Of a stretch of 64,000 bases of DNA, positions 36,600-47,855 are shown one piece after another. Both the position numbers and the translations under genes were made by a program. The stretch lies in NCBI GenBank assembly GCA_009760855.2, contig WPIO01000124.1, positions 1,120,501-1,184,500 on the forward strand, written 5' to 3'. The notes beneath the pieces are model-generated. The model ran no database searches, was not told the origin of the DNA, and was given only the letters and a program-made list of their open reading frames with translations. Within the stretch, counting starts at the first letter, position 1, and the number at the start of each line of letters is the position of its first letter. This stretch comes from Cristatella mucedo (taxonomy: Eukaryota; Bryozoa; Phylactolaemata; Cristatellidae).

Positions 36600-37112
36600 A
36601 AGATACGATTGACATTAGCGAATTTTAAGTTATTTTACTTATTTTTCTTTTTTAGTTCAACTCCTAGCCACGCTTTTCCTGCCATGAGAGCACTTACTTT
36701 TCAGCATCTTTATACACGTAATCAGGTTGGTAGGGATCGGCAGAAAATTTAGAAGCAGCTTCAGACAAGTTTAGATGGGATAAACTTCTTAATTCTCTAC
36801 GCTTCGGCTCCTTTAGATGGGAAGTACAAGTGTAATGAATATCGTGTGACTTGTAAGCTTCGTCTAGATTTTCGACACCCCTACATCCCTCTGCAAACCG
36901 TTCCTTAACCCTGGACTAGGAGCCACAATACTTCCCAGTAATAAAGGTTCCAACAGGAACGTATTCACCAGGATTCCTTTAGGCAGCGACAGATGCCTTT
37001 CCTTGCCAACAAGTAGTTTTGTGGCTATTGTTTCCACCAATTCAGGTTTCACCGAATGCGTTATGCGATTCACCTGAAGCTGCGCTTCTCTTAACGTAAT
37101 CTTTATTCTCAC
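36600..37112 (-). pseudogene. Phospholipase A2-like domain protein (Polinton/parvovirus type)
   Basis: On the minus strand a conserved core reads KYCGS (36916-36933), then VKERFAEGCRGVENLDEAYK and SHDIHY (about 36832-36860). The His-Asp pair followed by x2-Tyr is the catalytic signature of the secreted-PLA2-like domain found in parvovirus VP1 and in many Polintons and adintoviruses, where it is thought to breach membranes during entry. An Ala/Lys-rich segment (EAASKFSADPYQPDYVYKDA) follows. A TAG stop interrupts the calcium-loop region and at least one frame shift separates the N-terminal part, so it is broken. Confidence 0.7.
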
Positions 37113-37371
37113 TCCTTTTTATGCACTACTTTTTATACTTCTAGCTTAAACAGTAGTCGCAATCAATGAATCTGCCGGACTAGGATTACATGTAGCTTTG
37201 AATTGTGAGTTCATAGCTATTGAGGAACCTACAGTACTCGCAATAACTCGTCTCTGAAAGTCGGTCAGCATGAATTTCGCTTCTAAATAATCTTCTATGT
37301 GATATGCATGTATTAATCTGATATTCCACACGCTTTATGTTGTCTCAGTATTTCTTTCAATCTATCGCTTA

Positions 37372-37734
37372 GTGGAAGTGCACCAGATTCAACGGGCTAT
37401 TTCTCACCTTTTTCAGGATTTAATTTATGATATATTCTCAGCCCCAAGTTCAACTAAAATCAGCCCTGGAAATCCTAGGTGGATAACTGCTTCAAGTGTA
37501 TACAAGGATACAATTTATGTAATAGATGAAGTCATTGGTTATGCTATATCCCAAAATATGATAGATGCTGACTTTTTTGAGGTGCTAAATAAAAGACAAT
37601 TACTTACCATATCATTAATTTTCCAAGATTATATAAATAATCACTTTCAGACTGTGAAACGATTTGTCAAGTTATCAACAATTGATTGCATCGAATTTAA
37701 TGTTGTTAAGAACGTTTCACTTTCTTTTAATTAA
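37372..37734 (+). other. Unassigned open frame in the Polinton-like island
   Basis: A 120-codon open frame without an early ATG, containing IYVIDEVIGYAISQNMIDAD and LLTISLIFQDYINNHF. The residue mix looks protein-like rather than random, but it could be chance in AT-rich DNA. Function not recognised. Confidence 0.3.
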
Positions 37735-37999
37735 ATGTAAATGTATTTCATATATGACGGACAGCGTTGATCTATCTTTGAGAGAAGTTATCTACGAAAT
37801 AATTATAAAAATGAAGATTAGAACCGACGTTATCACTGTAGAAAAATAATGCTTTCTCCGAAATAAAAGCGATTGCAAAACTATAAACTTATTAAACGGG
37901 AACACATCTGATCCTCGGTAATTAATTCCCTACGGTCACTAGAGTCGGTGAATAAACACCATCGCGAATCTGCTTTGCCAACATCATTAGCCTAATATC

Positions 38000-39420
38000 T
38001 ATTTTTGGGCGCAAGGTGCACTTTGCATCGCGTCGGCCTTTTTAATATTGTTAAGGATCTCTACAAAGATGCTGCCCTCTTGAATCTTTGAGTACATGTT
38101 TGCCATAAAAGAATCCAATGGAACTTTTCGCAAAGCGTAATATTCCAACTCGAGCCTAGCGATTCCAGCAACGATTACCAAAATTCCTCAATCTTAACCA
38201 GTCCAATCGCGTGAATAGGAACATCAGATGGCTGCAACATTGTAGCCTTTGCGTTCGTATCCAAAGATCGTGGAGATAAAGGTCGTGACGAGTCGTGTGA
38301 TAGGAGAAAGGTGATGAAAGGTCGTGTGATAGGAGATGGAGCCAATTTATTCATTCTCTATATAAAAAATAGTGACAATTTTTGTATCGGAGGAGAGAAT
38401 AGCATACATGGGACTGATGATGAAACAGACACTGTAAGAGCTGGCTGCGTATCACTGGTAGTAGCCACTGCTGGCGTTGTCTCTACTGGACTGACTGGGG
38501 TTTATCGTAGCTTGTTGCTAGCTGACATGGTCGTCTGACGAGTGCTCAAATCCGTAAAAACGCTCGGCAGAACTGCGTAAACCTCATCCTTAAAGATGGG
38601 TTTGATGTCAGGTGTAACTCCGCTAACACTCGAAAACATTGCAAGAATCTGATCTGCAACCCAAGTGCTGTAGCTGATAATTTATGGCATAAATCTGAGA
38701 CCCAACGTCAGCTTCAAAGTCAGCTGTAACTGTAAAGTTTTCAGCCTGAATGAGATTCTGTGTCTCAGTCTCACACTGAGCGATGTATGACTTTTTCACG
38801 TACGCTTCAGTAAACACGGAAGCTGTCAGAAGCGAGCGGTCGAACATCGTAAGGCACGAGTTTATATTTAACGATTTTAATAAATAATACGAAATGCATG
38901 TTTTGTTACAGTTTCTGAGCTGTAGTAGCATTACCAGCGGTATTAACAGCAGCAGCAGGTAGTAACAGCAGGCGTTAACATTTCCTTTCATATACTAATG
39001 CAACAAATTAAGGCACTGTACTTTAGTGATTGACCATATCTGATTACCAAAGTCTGGCATGATAGGTAGTATGCTGATTGTTGTAGAATAAATAAGAGTT
39101 ACAGCTTTTTTACACGTATTCCTACATTAGTGAAACCATTGCTACTTGGAGTTATTGTCAAATATTGACATGGAAAATTAGCTCCTCCAACAATTTAAAA
39201 TCTTCCATCTATCGCAGCAAATAAAGTATTAAAACTATCATTTATATAAATCTTAAATTGACCATTCGCAGCCGTCACAATCCTGAATAATTTGGATAAT
39301 TTAAAGTCTATACTAGCGATGACAGGTAAGATATCAACGACTGCTAGTGCACCGACACCAGTGTTGCTGTTTCCTATACCTAGCAGTTTCACTAAACGTT
39401 GGAGTATAAGATGTGTCTGG
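38000..39420 (-). pseudogene. Possible virion-protein remnants of the Polinton-like island
   Basis: Minus-strand frames here carry protein-like segments: DILPVIASIDFKLSKLFRIV and FNTLFAAIDGRF (39195-39392), a frame with a hydrophobic N-terminus followed by AYVKKSYIAQCETETQNLIQ (38623-38991), and a Ser/Gln-rich stretch near 38440-38530. Frames are broken and none matches a family I can name. Position between the PLA2-like gene and PolB suggests structural genes, by inference only. Confidence 0.3.
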
Positions 39421-40681
39421 CATGGTGCTTGAAGCTGAAGAAACTATGCCTAGCAAAGTCGTTTCTACACTACTACTGGGGTTCTAAATATGCTCTAAGT
39501 GTGATAGAAGATTGATATACTTGCGAAACTTACTAAGGCTGCAAACCCTAGGATCTCCATGCATTAGGCAGTCAGCGCCAGCACATCTTAATTTAGTGGT
39601 TTAACTAGCATTCTATTGAGGATATCTCTAGTCGTGTCTTTTCGCATAATCTTTTAAATCTGTAAAGATAAATCTATCTCTTTCTATGATAAATGTAAAA
39701 AAGTAAACTTTAGTTAAAGCAACCAAAATAAATCCTTTGCTTAGACTCTGTCACTAAGTCTATATCCATTCGCAATCTATGTTTAGCATAATTAATAGCA
39801 ATACCCTCCTCGATATGAAATCTACCCAAATTTCTGATAGCTACCAAGCGATCTATGTATTATATAGTATTTCAGCAATACTTTAATTTTTTAACACCTG
39901 TTTAAGAATAGAATCAGTTGTGTATTTGCTTGTAATCCTGCAAATATGATCAGCTAGCGTCATTTCTTTCTATACTGAGTAAAGTATTGTTTAAAAAATA
40001 TTCTTAATGAGTGAAAAGGAAATGATTAACTATAAGTACACATTTAACGGGATTCTTATTTTCTCAATACCTTCTTTAATTCTGTAAATACAGTAAGCGT
40101 AATTATGGCAATCACAATCAAGCCAATAGTGCTTATTATCATGCGATGATAGTACTATCTTACTTAAGTTTTTAGTTTCTATATTATGCTAACTTGGAAC
40201 AATTTTCACAAACTTCCTACAACAGCCTTTTGTAAACCTAGAAACCTTGCCAGCATCAGATTTGTAAACCCTCTTAGTGTCACTTATAAACTCAAACGAC
40301 TTCTTTGAATCATTCAAGCAACTGACGTAATCATCATGGAATAACTCATTACAACTTGCAGCAGCTGAAACAACACCATTCACCTTTGCCTTTTGCTTAA
40401 TATTACCCTTCGCACAAGTATTTAAAGCTTTGGCCTCAATGCACATACTTCCGATATTGGATTTCCCTCCATCTCATCCTTTAACTTACCAAATTCATCA
40501 TTATCATACCATTCCTTTGACATTGAAATATCCTTGTAAATATCTTCAGTCTCAATCATTATCACTAATTAATCAGTATCAGTACAAAGTAGACTAATCT
40601 TATCATCATACTTTGGCTTTAAGAACTCTTTTTAACAAATTTGCATGTGTAATTTTGAAAATTCCAATATTGTAGCACCTA

Positions 40682-41011
40682 CCGTATTTTTACGAGTATA
40701 GATCGCAGTTTTCCCATTTTTTGAAAAAATAATCCTACGAATTATACACTGCAAGTCAATGTCAGTCACTGCGTACAATGAAAGTGACGATTCAGACATT
40801 CACAATGTTGCAGAAGACTATGAAGATGTTAACACGGATAATGATGAAGAGTTTCTTGCTAACTGTGATAATGAAAGCAAACCTATATTAATAAAGATTG
40901 TGCTATATTTCAGTAATAATATTTTTCAATAGAAAAATTTTCCAAAAATGTTGTCCATAAATTTAGGGTGGGACTTATACTTGAGTACGACTTATACTCG
41001 TAAAAATACGG
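40682..41011. mobile_element. 330-bp TIR element inserted in polB
   Basis: Left end CCGTATTTTTACGAGTATA (40682-40700) is the exact reverse complement of TATACTCGTAAAAATACGG (40993-41011). Near the ends are GGTGGGACTTATACTTGAGT-like subterminal sequences. The plus strand inside has an acidic frame (DDSDIHNVAEDYEDVNTDND) that could be the tail of a transposase. No clear target duplication was found. It splits the polB segments IERDKALLND and GATILEFSK. Confidence 0.75.
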
Positions 41012-41683
41012 GACATATCGTTTAGTAACGCCTTATCTCTTTCTATCTCGAATATCACCAATGTATCAATAAAAGATCTATAATTAGCAAACCTAGGATC
41101 TCTCATTTAATTAATTGTAAAATCTCTCCCCATTTTCATGAACGACATTAACAATTCAAGTCTTAGTACTTTTTTAAATATCCATATATTTTACCATGTA
41201 TCTGATTTATTGCACCCTTGGAGGTATTCCTTCTAAAGTTATCACTGCCAGCGCTAAACTTTCTCTCAGCAAACGTATCGATATGTGGTTTCATCCATTT
41301 ACTTTGAGTGAATACGTAAGCAGCTTTAAAAACCAGCAACTTCGTTATCATGTTTCAAACAAAACTGTAAATTATGATAGTGAATCGATTAATCCATTTT
41401 TGGATTAAAATCACAGTCTAACTTTGGAACTTTCGTAAAATTAGTCTTGAATATTCACCGATGCTAATTTAGTTCCGAATCTTTAACTGTCCTATTTTTA
41501 GGACATAGAAGTAGATAATCATTATGATCATCATGAAGATCCTTCGGATATTCCAAATCAACAATAAAATCAGCAACAATGTTCATCAGATTCTTCAATA
41601 GCATTTATTCTATCCTCATCCCAACCACTAGGACTTAACGATTTAATATCCCCACATAGTAGTGATTGCAACATTATATAATT

Positions 41684-41820
41684 AACTCATTTGTATAGCG
41701 CCCCAAGAGAACTTAATCTCTATTCAGGCGCTTCACATATTCCTCCGGGCTCGAGCCCACGACCTCAGCCAGACCTTGGTCGGGGGTGAGCACCTTAACC
41801 GCTGGACCAAACCAGCTCGG
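41684..41820 (-). mobile_element. SINE family 2 copy inserted in polB
   Basis: On the minus strand: GAGCTGGTTTGGTCCAGCGG, TTAAGGTGCTCACCCCCGAC, CGTGGGCTCGAGCCCGGAGG and the GAAGCGCCTGAATAGAGATT / AAGTTCTCTTGGGGCGCTAT tail. AACATT lies on both flanks (about 41670 and 41824) and may be a short target duplication. It interrupts the polymerase just after the motif A neighbourhood. Confidence 0.9.
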
Positions 41821-44271
41821 CATAACATTTCTGTAGGGTAAAAAACTACCTGCATCATCATAAACTATCCAAGCCTTTGGTTTAACTAGCCGTAACTAGG
41901 AACTAGAGGATTATTAGCTTTAGTATATCTCATCTTAGTCTGACAAATACCACCTCTAATACCACTCTTAAATAAGTGATATTTCTAAAGATCTTTAATT
42001 AACGATAATTCGCTGTTCGTATGTCTTAACATTGCTTTCCAAGAATAGTGATGTTATGATAAGTATTTTGACGGATCTAACTTGAACACATTAATCAAAT
42101 CAGCTTTAGAGTCTCAAAGCATCTGCCAATAATGTGAGATCAAGAAGTATATATAAATCACGATAGTCATCGAGGTCATTAATAGCAAAAGAGCTCCAAA
42201 TTTTTTAGCAAGCTTAAACTTGTAGTCTTCCGTTGAAATAGTTTTACTAGATGTCAATGATGATGAACATTTCTTTATAGATAGTAGCGAATTTTCATTA
42301 AACTTATCTCAAGAATCTATGTACTCATAAGGATATACACCTTTCATGGACAACATTGGTTACAAATTAGAACTGTAGCTATCTTTATAGAATTCTGTAA
42401 AGATGTTATTATTAATCTTAAATCTCTCTTGCAAAATACCATATTTAGTCATTGAAGTAACTATCTCACTCAAACTTGCATTCATAAACTGATAAGTAAC
42501 TTTAAATTCGAGATTTTTAACTCCTCATCATTTACTTTTCCAAGTTATTGGCTATTGGTTCAGCAACAATTCCAAAATGCGAAAAGGCCTTAGTTATTAT
42601 GTGAGAATCGTATCCCCTTAAACCATGAAACATAACTGGCAAACGCCATCTAGTAGCACAAAATGCTGTGACTAAATTACACTCGTGATGTGCTGCACCT
42701 CTATAGTGACTAATAAATTGACAATGATGCCTACCTTCTTACTCGAAACAATAGACTCATGCTTACACATCCAGCAAAACTTGGAGGCCTAAAATTCTAT
42801 CTCTTGTTCAGCAGTTAGACTAGACTCGCTAATTTCAGTTTCAATTATCTTTCATTTCAACTTATGAGACAACTTAAACAAGCTATCGAACACAACCATT
42901 GCCCCTTTCCAGAAACGATGCTGCCTTCTTTCCATTTCAATCAATAGGCAGCTGAGCATGTAACATGCTTTTGTAAAACAAAATCACCATCATTGAATAA
43001 TGTACTGTCAAAATTATCGCATTTTCACTTTGTTCCTTATCCAATATCGATCCAAAGTTGATGCATGTCAAATAAATGGAGAGATATTAAGCTTGTAAAA
43101 ATCAAAGAACTTGGATGTAGCTTTCTTACCGCCAGGCATGATTTAAGTAGTAGCCCTAGTAATAATATCTTCGAAAACTAAATTTCGAGACTCGAGCTTG
43201 TCTTTCGAGAAAAATCTTGCAAAGCACCCATAGAAATACATAACAGTACCAACACCAAAATCAAGCTTACGACATAGAGAACTAAAATTATTTATGAACA
43301 CGCAATACTCACAAAATCCATCCTTTATCAATAGTAGATTAACATGCCTACCAGCTACTTCCGTTACATTCTTTACCAACCTGAAACCTAAAATCCAAAG
43401 ATCAACGTGATGGATTGGGATATTAATACTAACGCCAAACAGCTTTGATAGTTTATTGATATCCTATTGATATCCTTTAGAGACAAATCCATCACGGAAG
43501 TAGCATCAGTCTGATGATGACAATACTGTTTGCAAGAATTGGAACAAAGCTCAGGATGGGACTCCTTAGGATGTAACAATCTTAAAACACACGAAGTGCG
43601 CACATGTAATCTTCATTCTTTATATTAATGCAAGCTCAGTGCGGCAATGTATTTACGTAGAGGTATTTTAAGAGCCTTCAGAGATTGGCTTAAACTGAGC
43701 AATAATCATATCTAAAGTGGCAATTATGTTGATTCTTCAACCAGATCCCATCTTACTTTCACTATCAGCATAATTAAAGTCAATCAATTTAGTGATCAAT
43801 TAAACTCATTATGAAATATTTGAGAAAGACTTTGTATTTGAGTTTTCATATGCACAACAGTAGTCACGTACGTTTTCTTGTTTTATTACATCACTAGTAC
43901 GATCAATAACATGTTCCTACCTTAAACATAACAGTAAATAATGCAAAAGGTTTTCTAACTTCAGCTAAAACCTTTAAAGCATCGACTTTAAACCTATTAA
44001 TATCTGCAGGTAAGACAATAATCTTCTTCTTCGTTTAAAAGCAATAGACTTAAACCCTACCATCACTCCTAACACCTGGCATCTTAATGAAACCAACATT
44101 TCCAATCCTAGATCAACCTACATATGGTGTAGTAGAACTCTTAACATGACGTCTATGCATTGCCTCCTCATAAAAGCGATGGTAGTTCAGAAAATGCCTA
44201 GCCAACCCCATCTTTATATACCTATACCTCCTTTAATTGAAATCAAGTGTACACAGCTTATCTAACAGGAC

Positions 44272-44433
44272 ATGTCGCGAGAAGGAAATTTAATACTACC
44301 TGAAAATAAAATAAAACGCTCTCGAAAACCTAAAATGAGTGAACAGTTTTACTTTACAGACCATCGAGGTTTAGAGGAGCGAGTCCAAGGTGCGTCTTTA
44401 AAGCATAGTTTTTCACTCATCAAGGCCCACTGA
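44272..44433 (+). CDS. Small unassigned ORF at the right end of the Polinton-like island
   Basis: ATG at 44272 to TGA at 44431-44433, 53 codons, basic (NKIKRSRKPKMSEQFYF). It is divergent from the presumed polB N-terminus 60 bp away, leaving a short AT-rich intergenic gap that could act as a two-way promoter. It could be a short viral-type gene or chance; no family recognised. Confidence 0.3.
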   Translation: MSREGNLILPENKIKRSRKPKMSEQFYFTDHRGLEERVQGASLKHSFSLIKAH

Positions 44434-44936
44434 AACGTTAACATGCTAAATCGGTCAGATCTTAAATGTGCTAAAGGCTATTACGTGTTCCTTAATTATA
44501 GTAATTAGAAACCCAATATTTCATAATTTATGGCTTAGATCGCCCAAACAGCGATCAGCGCTTGTGATTGATCGCTTGTACTTTAGGCTTTGAAGTAGTG
44601 AGCTGTAAGCCGTGGCGGGTGCTGTGAATACGCCACTAACCGCAGCTTTGTTAGGGGCACGAAATTAATTTTGAGGGATGAACATTCTTGATTACCGTAG
44701 CTATCTGCAATCGTCGCCACACTTACATTTTTTGGTGCTGCACTTAAGACTTGTTTGCTGTGCTTCGAGACGAGCAGGGTTCACCAGTATTGGTCACGAA
44801 TCTTTAACGAGTAGCACTTGTTACGTGAGCTGTGTTAATAGCGAAGGACTTCAGCTTAGCGTGATCCTAATAATATGGCCGCCTAAGTTGCCGAAAGTTA
44901 CCAGGGAGCCTGCTCAGAGTGTACGGTCTACAAACG

Positions 44937-45954
<1,018 letters not shown>

Positions 45955-46205
45955 TCTATGCCTTCTTCATCATTTTCAGCGGTCCTGAGCTGCTACTTCC
46001 AGGCTACTCACTACCTCAACTGCTCTCCTGATTCTGCTATGCTTCCCACTGTGTCTTTGTTTTGCGAGACGAAGTCTGTTGGCTACCGAATGCATACCGA
46101 AACCTGCTTAAGCTGTGAGTGCGCTCTACAAAACTCTCCTGCGAAATACCCACCTAGTCTTGATGGCTTTGTGGAGTTACAGACAGAGATACATTACATT
46201 GCAAA
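45955..46205 (+). mobile_element. LINE B 3' end, 5'-truncated
   Basis: Best-preserved LINE B tail: CTGAGCTGCTACTTCCAGGC, GCGAGACGAAGTCTGTTGGC, AAAACTCTCCTGCGAAATAC and GGAGTTACAGACAGAGATAC, ending ATTACATTGCAAACACC. It runs directly into the CA microsatellite at 46211. Confidence 0.8.

Positions 46206-46210
<5 letters not shown>

Positions 46211-46266
<56 letters not shown>
46211..46266. repeat. (CA)n microsatellite
   Basis: About 27 CA repeats at the 3' end of a LINE B copy, perhaps seeded by its tail. Confidence 0.97.
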
Positions 46267-46269
<3 letters not shown>

Positions 46270-46571
46270 TTATATATACATAGGTATATGTTTTTTCTAG
46301 CTCTCACCTTCCTTGCATCCCGATGACTCGCTGACTCGCATCGTTGTGGTGAGCACCTCGGCGGTAATATAAACGCGCTTACAAACGTAGTTTAGGCTAG
46401 TCAGCTCGTTTCTGGACCTATCTAACGCTGCGGACGCGCACGATGCTACCTACGCACCGAGGCAGGGCTTTGTGAGTCTTGCAGGCACACTCACAATGAC
46501 TGCGCCCCAGATGTGCCTCAGTGCAGCCAGAGGCAGGCAGGCAGTATAGCTCTTTGTTAGGCTCGCCTACG

Positions 46572-47855
46572 CAGAGTCAGCATTGCTTCGGGTGTATGAC
46601 GACCTACTTAGGAATGCAGACATGGCTAGAGTATCTCTGCTTGTTTTGCTCGATCTTTCGGCAGCTTTTGATGCCATCGATCACAGAGTTCTTCTAGAGC
46701 GCCTCTCATCTCACCTGGGCATCACTGGCACATCTCTGCAGTGGTTCAGGTCCTATCTCAGTGGGAGACTCCAGAGTATTGACGTGAATGGACAAAGATC
46801 ATCCGAAGAACCTCTGACGTATGGGTTACCTCATGGCTCTGTGCTTGATCCGGTTCTTTTCACTGTCTATACTCTCCTTCTGCACTGGGGCAGCTCTCAG
46901 GTTAGCCGCGATCTAGCCCTTGCCTTAGTGGATCTGGCTAGGGCACCTAGAGCGGGCGGACTAGCCAAGTAGTATTGGGTAGGGGACACATTAGTTAACC
47001 GGGAGCGAAGCTATGTGTCCGTCTGACAGCGATATCTGCTCAGTTTAGAATGTAGCTTCGTTCAGACGAAAGCGGTCAGGATGTGGACCGACTACTGTGC
47101 TCCATTAGACAAAAAAGCGAAAGGATGGCAAGCTGGCGCAGGAGCCATTTAATACATTACAGGCGGACGCGAATAGGCCTGAGAACGGACACCAAGAGCT
47201 GGGGTCCGACAACGAAGCAGCTACGCTCAAGGTCAGGAGTTCAGAGAGAAAGAGAGTATACACGAAACGACTGATAGAGTTCGGGGCTGCAGCTTCGGTA
47301 GTCGATGCGAGACTACGCTCGAGAGTACGAGAGTCAAACCCACGGCGGCGAACAGCTAAGTGCAACTTAGACTGCTCGGTTGTGTTCTGTCGGCTACTCA
47401 GTTAGCTGCTCATATCTCGGGGTGCAGTAGCGGTCGGCCTTCGGGGTCGGAACCATCGCTAGCGACGCAGGCGTAGGGTAGCTTATTGCAGTCGGGCTTC
47501 GGGAGTTCTCTTGCAGTTTACTCCGTCGCTCCGCGCTTGGGGTAGTTTATTGTACTCGGGCTCGGGAGTTCGCGAAGTTAACTCCGTCGGTCCGGTGCAG
47601 CGTAAAGAGCTTTCGCCGGCGCGTAACCATTGCTAACAGGCCCACAATAAACTGTTGCTTTCGGCACCCAGTTGTGGCCGCTCGTGTCTTAACCGCGCTG
47701 CAGCACTGCACCACACCGTCTACCGGTGGACGAGGAACGGGGGACAAACACCTTCGCGGTCACACTTCTAGCCGATGTAGTTGCCAGGCACAACACTTCT
47801 GTGCAGACGATACTCAGTTGTACCTTTGCTGCTGGCAAGTGCTGAGCATTTCGTC
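46572..47855 (+). mobile_element. LINE A RT fragment, split by an LTR-like insertion
   Basis: 46572-46880 encodes LLVLLDLSAAFDAIDHRVLL, GITGTSLQWFRSYLSGRLQS and YGLPHGSVLDPVLFTVYT; the usual GVPQGS is altered to GLPHGS. The alignment to the copy at 28835 resumes at 47765 with the VVARHN and ADDTQLYLCC region. The break coincides with the 884-bp insert. Neither the endonuclease nor the 3' end is present. Confidence 0.85.
46881..47764. mobile_element. 884-bp LTR-like insertion (solo LTR candidate)
   Basis: It interrupts LINE A exactly between two halves that align without gap to the copy at 28835. It starts TGCACTGGGGCAGC, ends GCGGTCACA (TG...CA) and is flanked by CTTC at 46877-46880 and 47765-47768, a 4-bp target duplication as in Ty3/gypsy LTR elements. 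AATAAA lies at about 47646. No retroviral-type genes are inside, so it would be a solo LTR. Other non-coding transposons cannot be excluded. Confidence 0.55.

Larger units (their letters stand above)
40189..44212 (-). pseudogene. polB: Protein-primed family B DNA polymerase (Polinton/Maverick type), multiply broken
   Basis: Read leftward, landmarks appear in the correct PolB_2 order. There is a GSG motif near 43740, CINIKNEDYMC (about 43605-43635), DINKLSKLFGVSIN (about 43430-43475) and HVNLLLI (about 43320-43345). The exonuclease region has LPVMFHGLRGYDSHII (about 42590-42640). GIRGGICQ lies at 41940-41966 and the motif A neighbourhood AWIVYDDAG at about 41845-41875. A finger segment has WMKPHIDTFAERKF (about 41270-41310). 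GATILEFSK precedes motif C, CTDTD (about 40574-40590). A C-terminal Lys-rich tail ends at 40189. Damage: a TAA directly after CTDTD, many other stops and frame shifts, a SINE2 within the motif A segment and a TIR element before GATILEFSK. 43650-44212 is presumed N-terminal. Total span suits a ~1200-residue enzyme plus insertions. Confidence 0.85.
35571..44560. mobile_element. Decayed Polinton/Maverick (adintovirus-like) element
   Basis: A roughly 9-kb AT-rich island begins just after LINE B ends and stops near 44.5 kb. It contains a protein-primed-type DNA polymerase B (minus), a PLA2-like gene (minus) and several unassigned frames on both strands. PolB of this type together with a PLA2 domain is typical of Polintons and adintoviruses. 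I could not find an RVE integrase, an FtsK-like ATPase, a protease or terminal inverted repeats, so ends and full content are uncertain. The element may be truncated: intact relatives are usually 15-20 kb. Confidence 0.75.

Noticed and set aside
40189-44212. Reading the island's PolB as a host replicative polymerase exon set
   Set aside because: The motifs (GLRGYDSH, IRGG, CTDTD) fit the protein-primed viral/Polinton branch. Breaks are stops and insertions with no splice sites.
35571-44560. Nuclear mitochondrial insertion explaining the AT-rich island
   Set aside because: No rRNA, tRNA or respiratory-chain frames; the recognisable genes are PolB and a PLA2-like domain.
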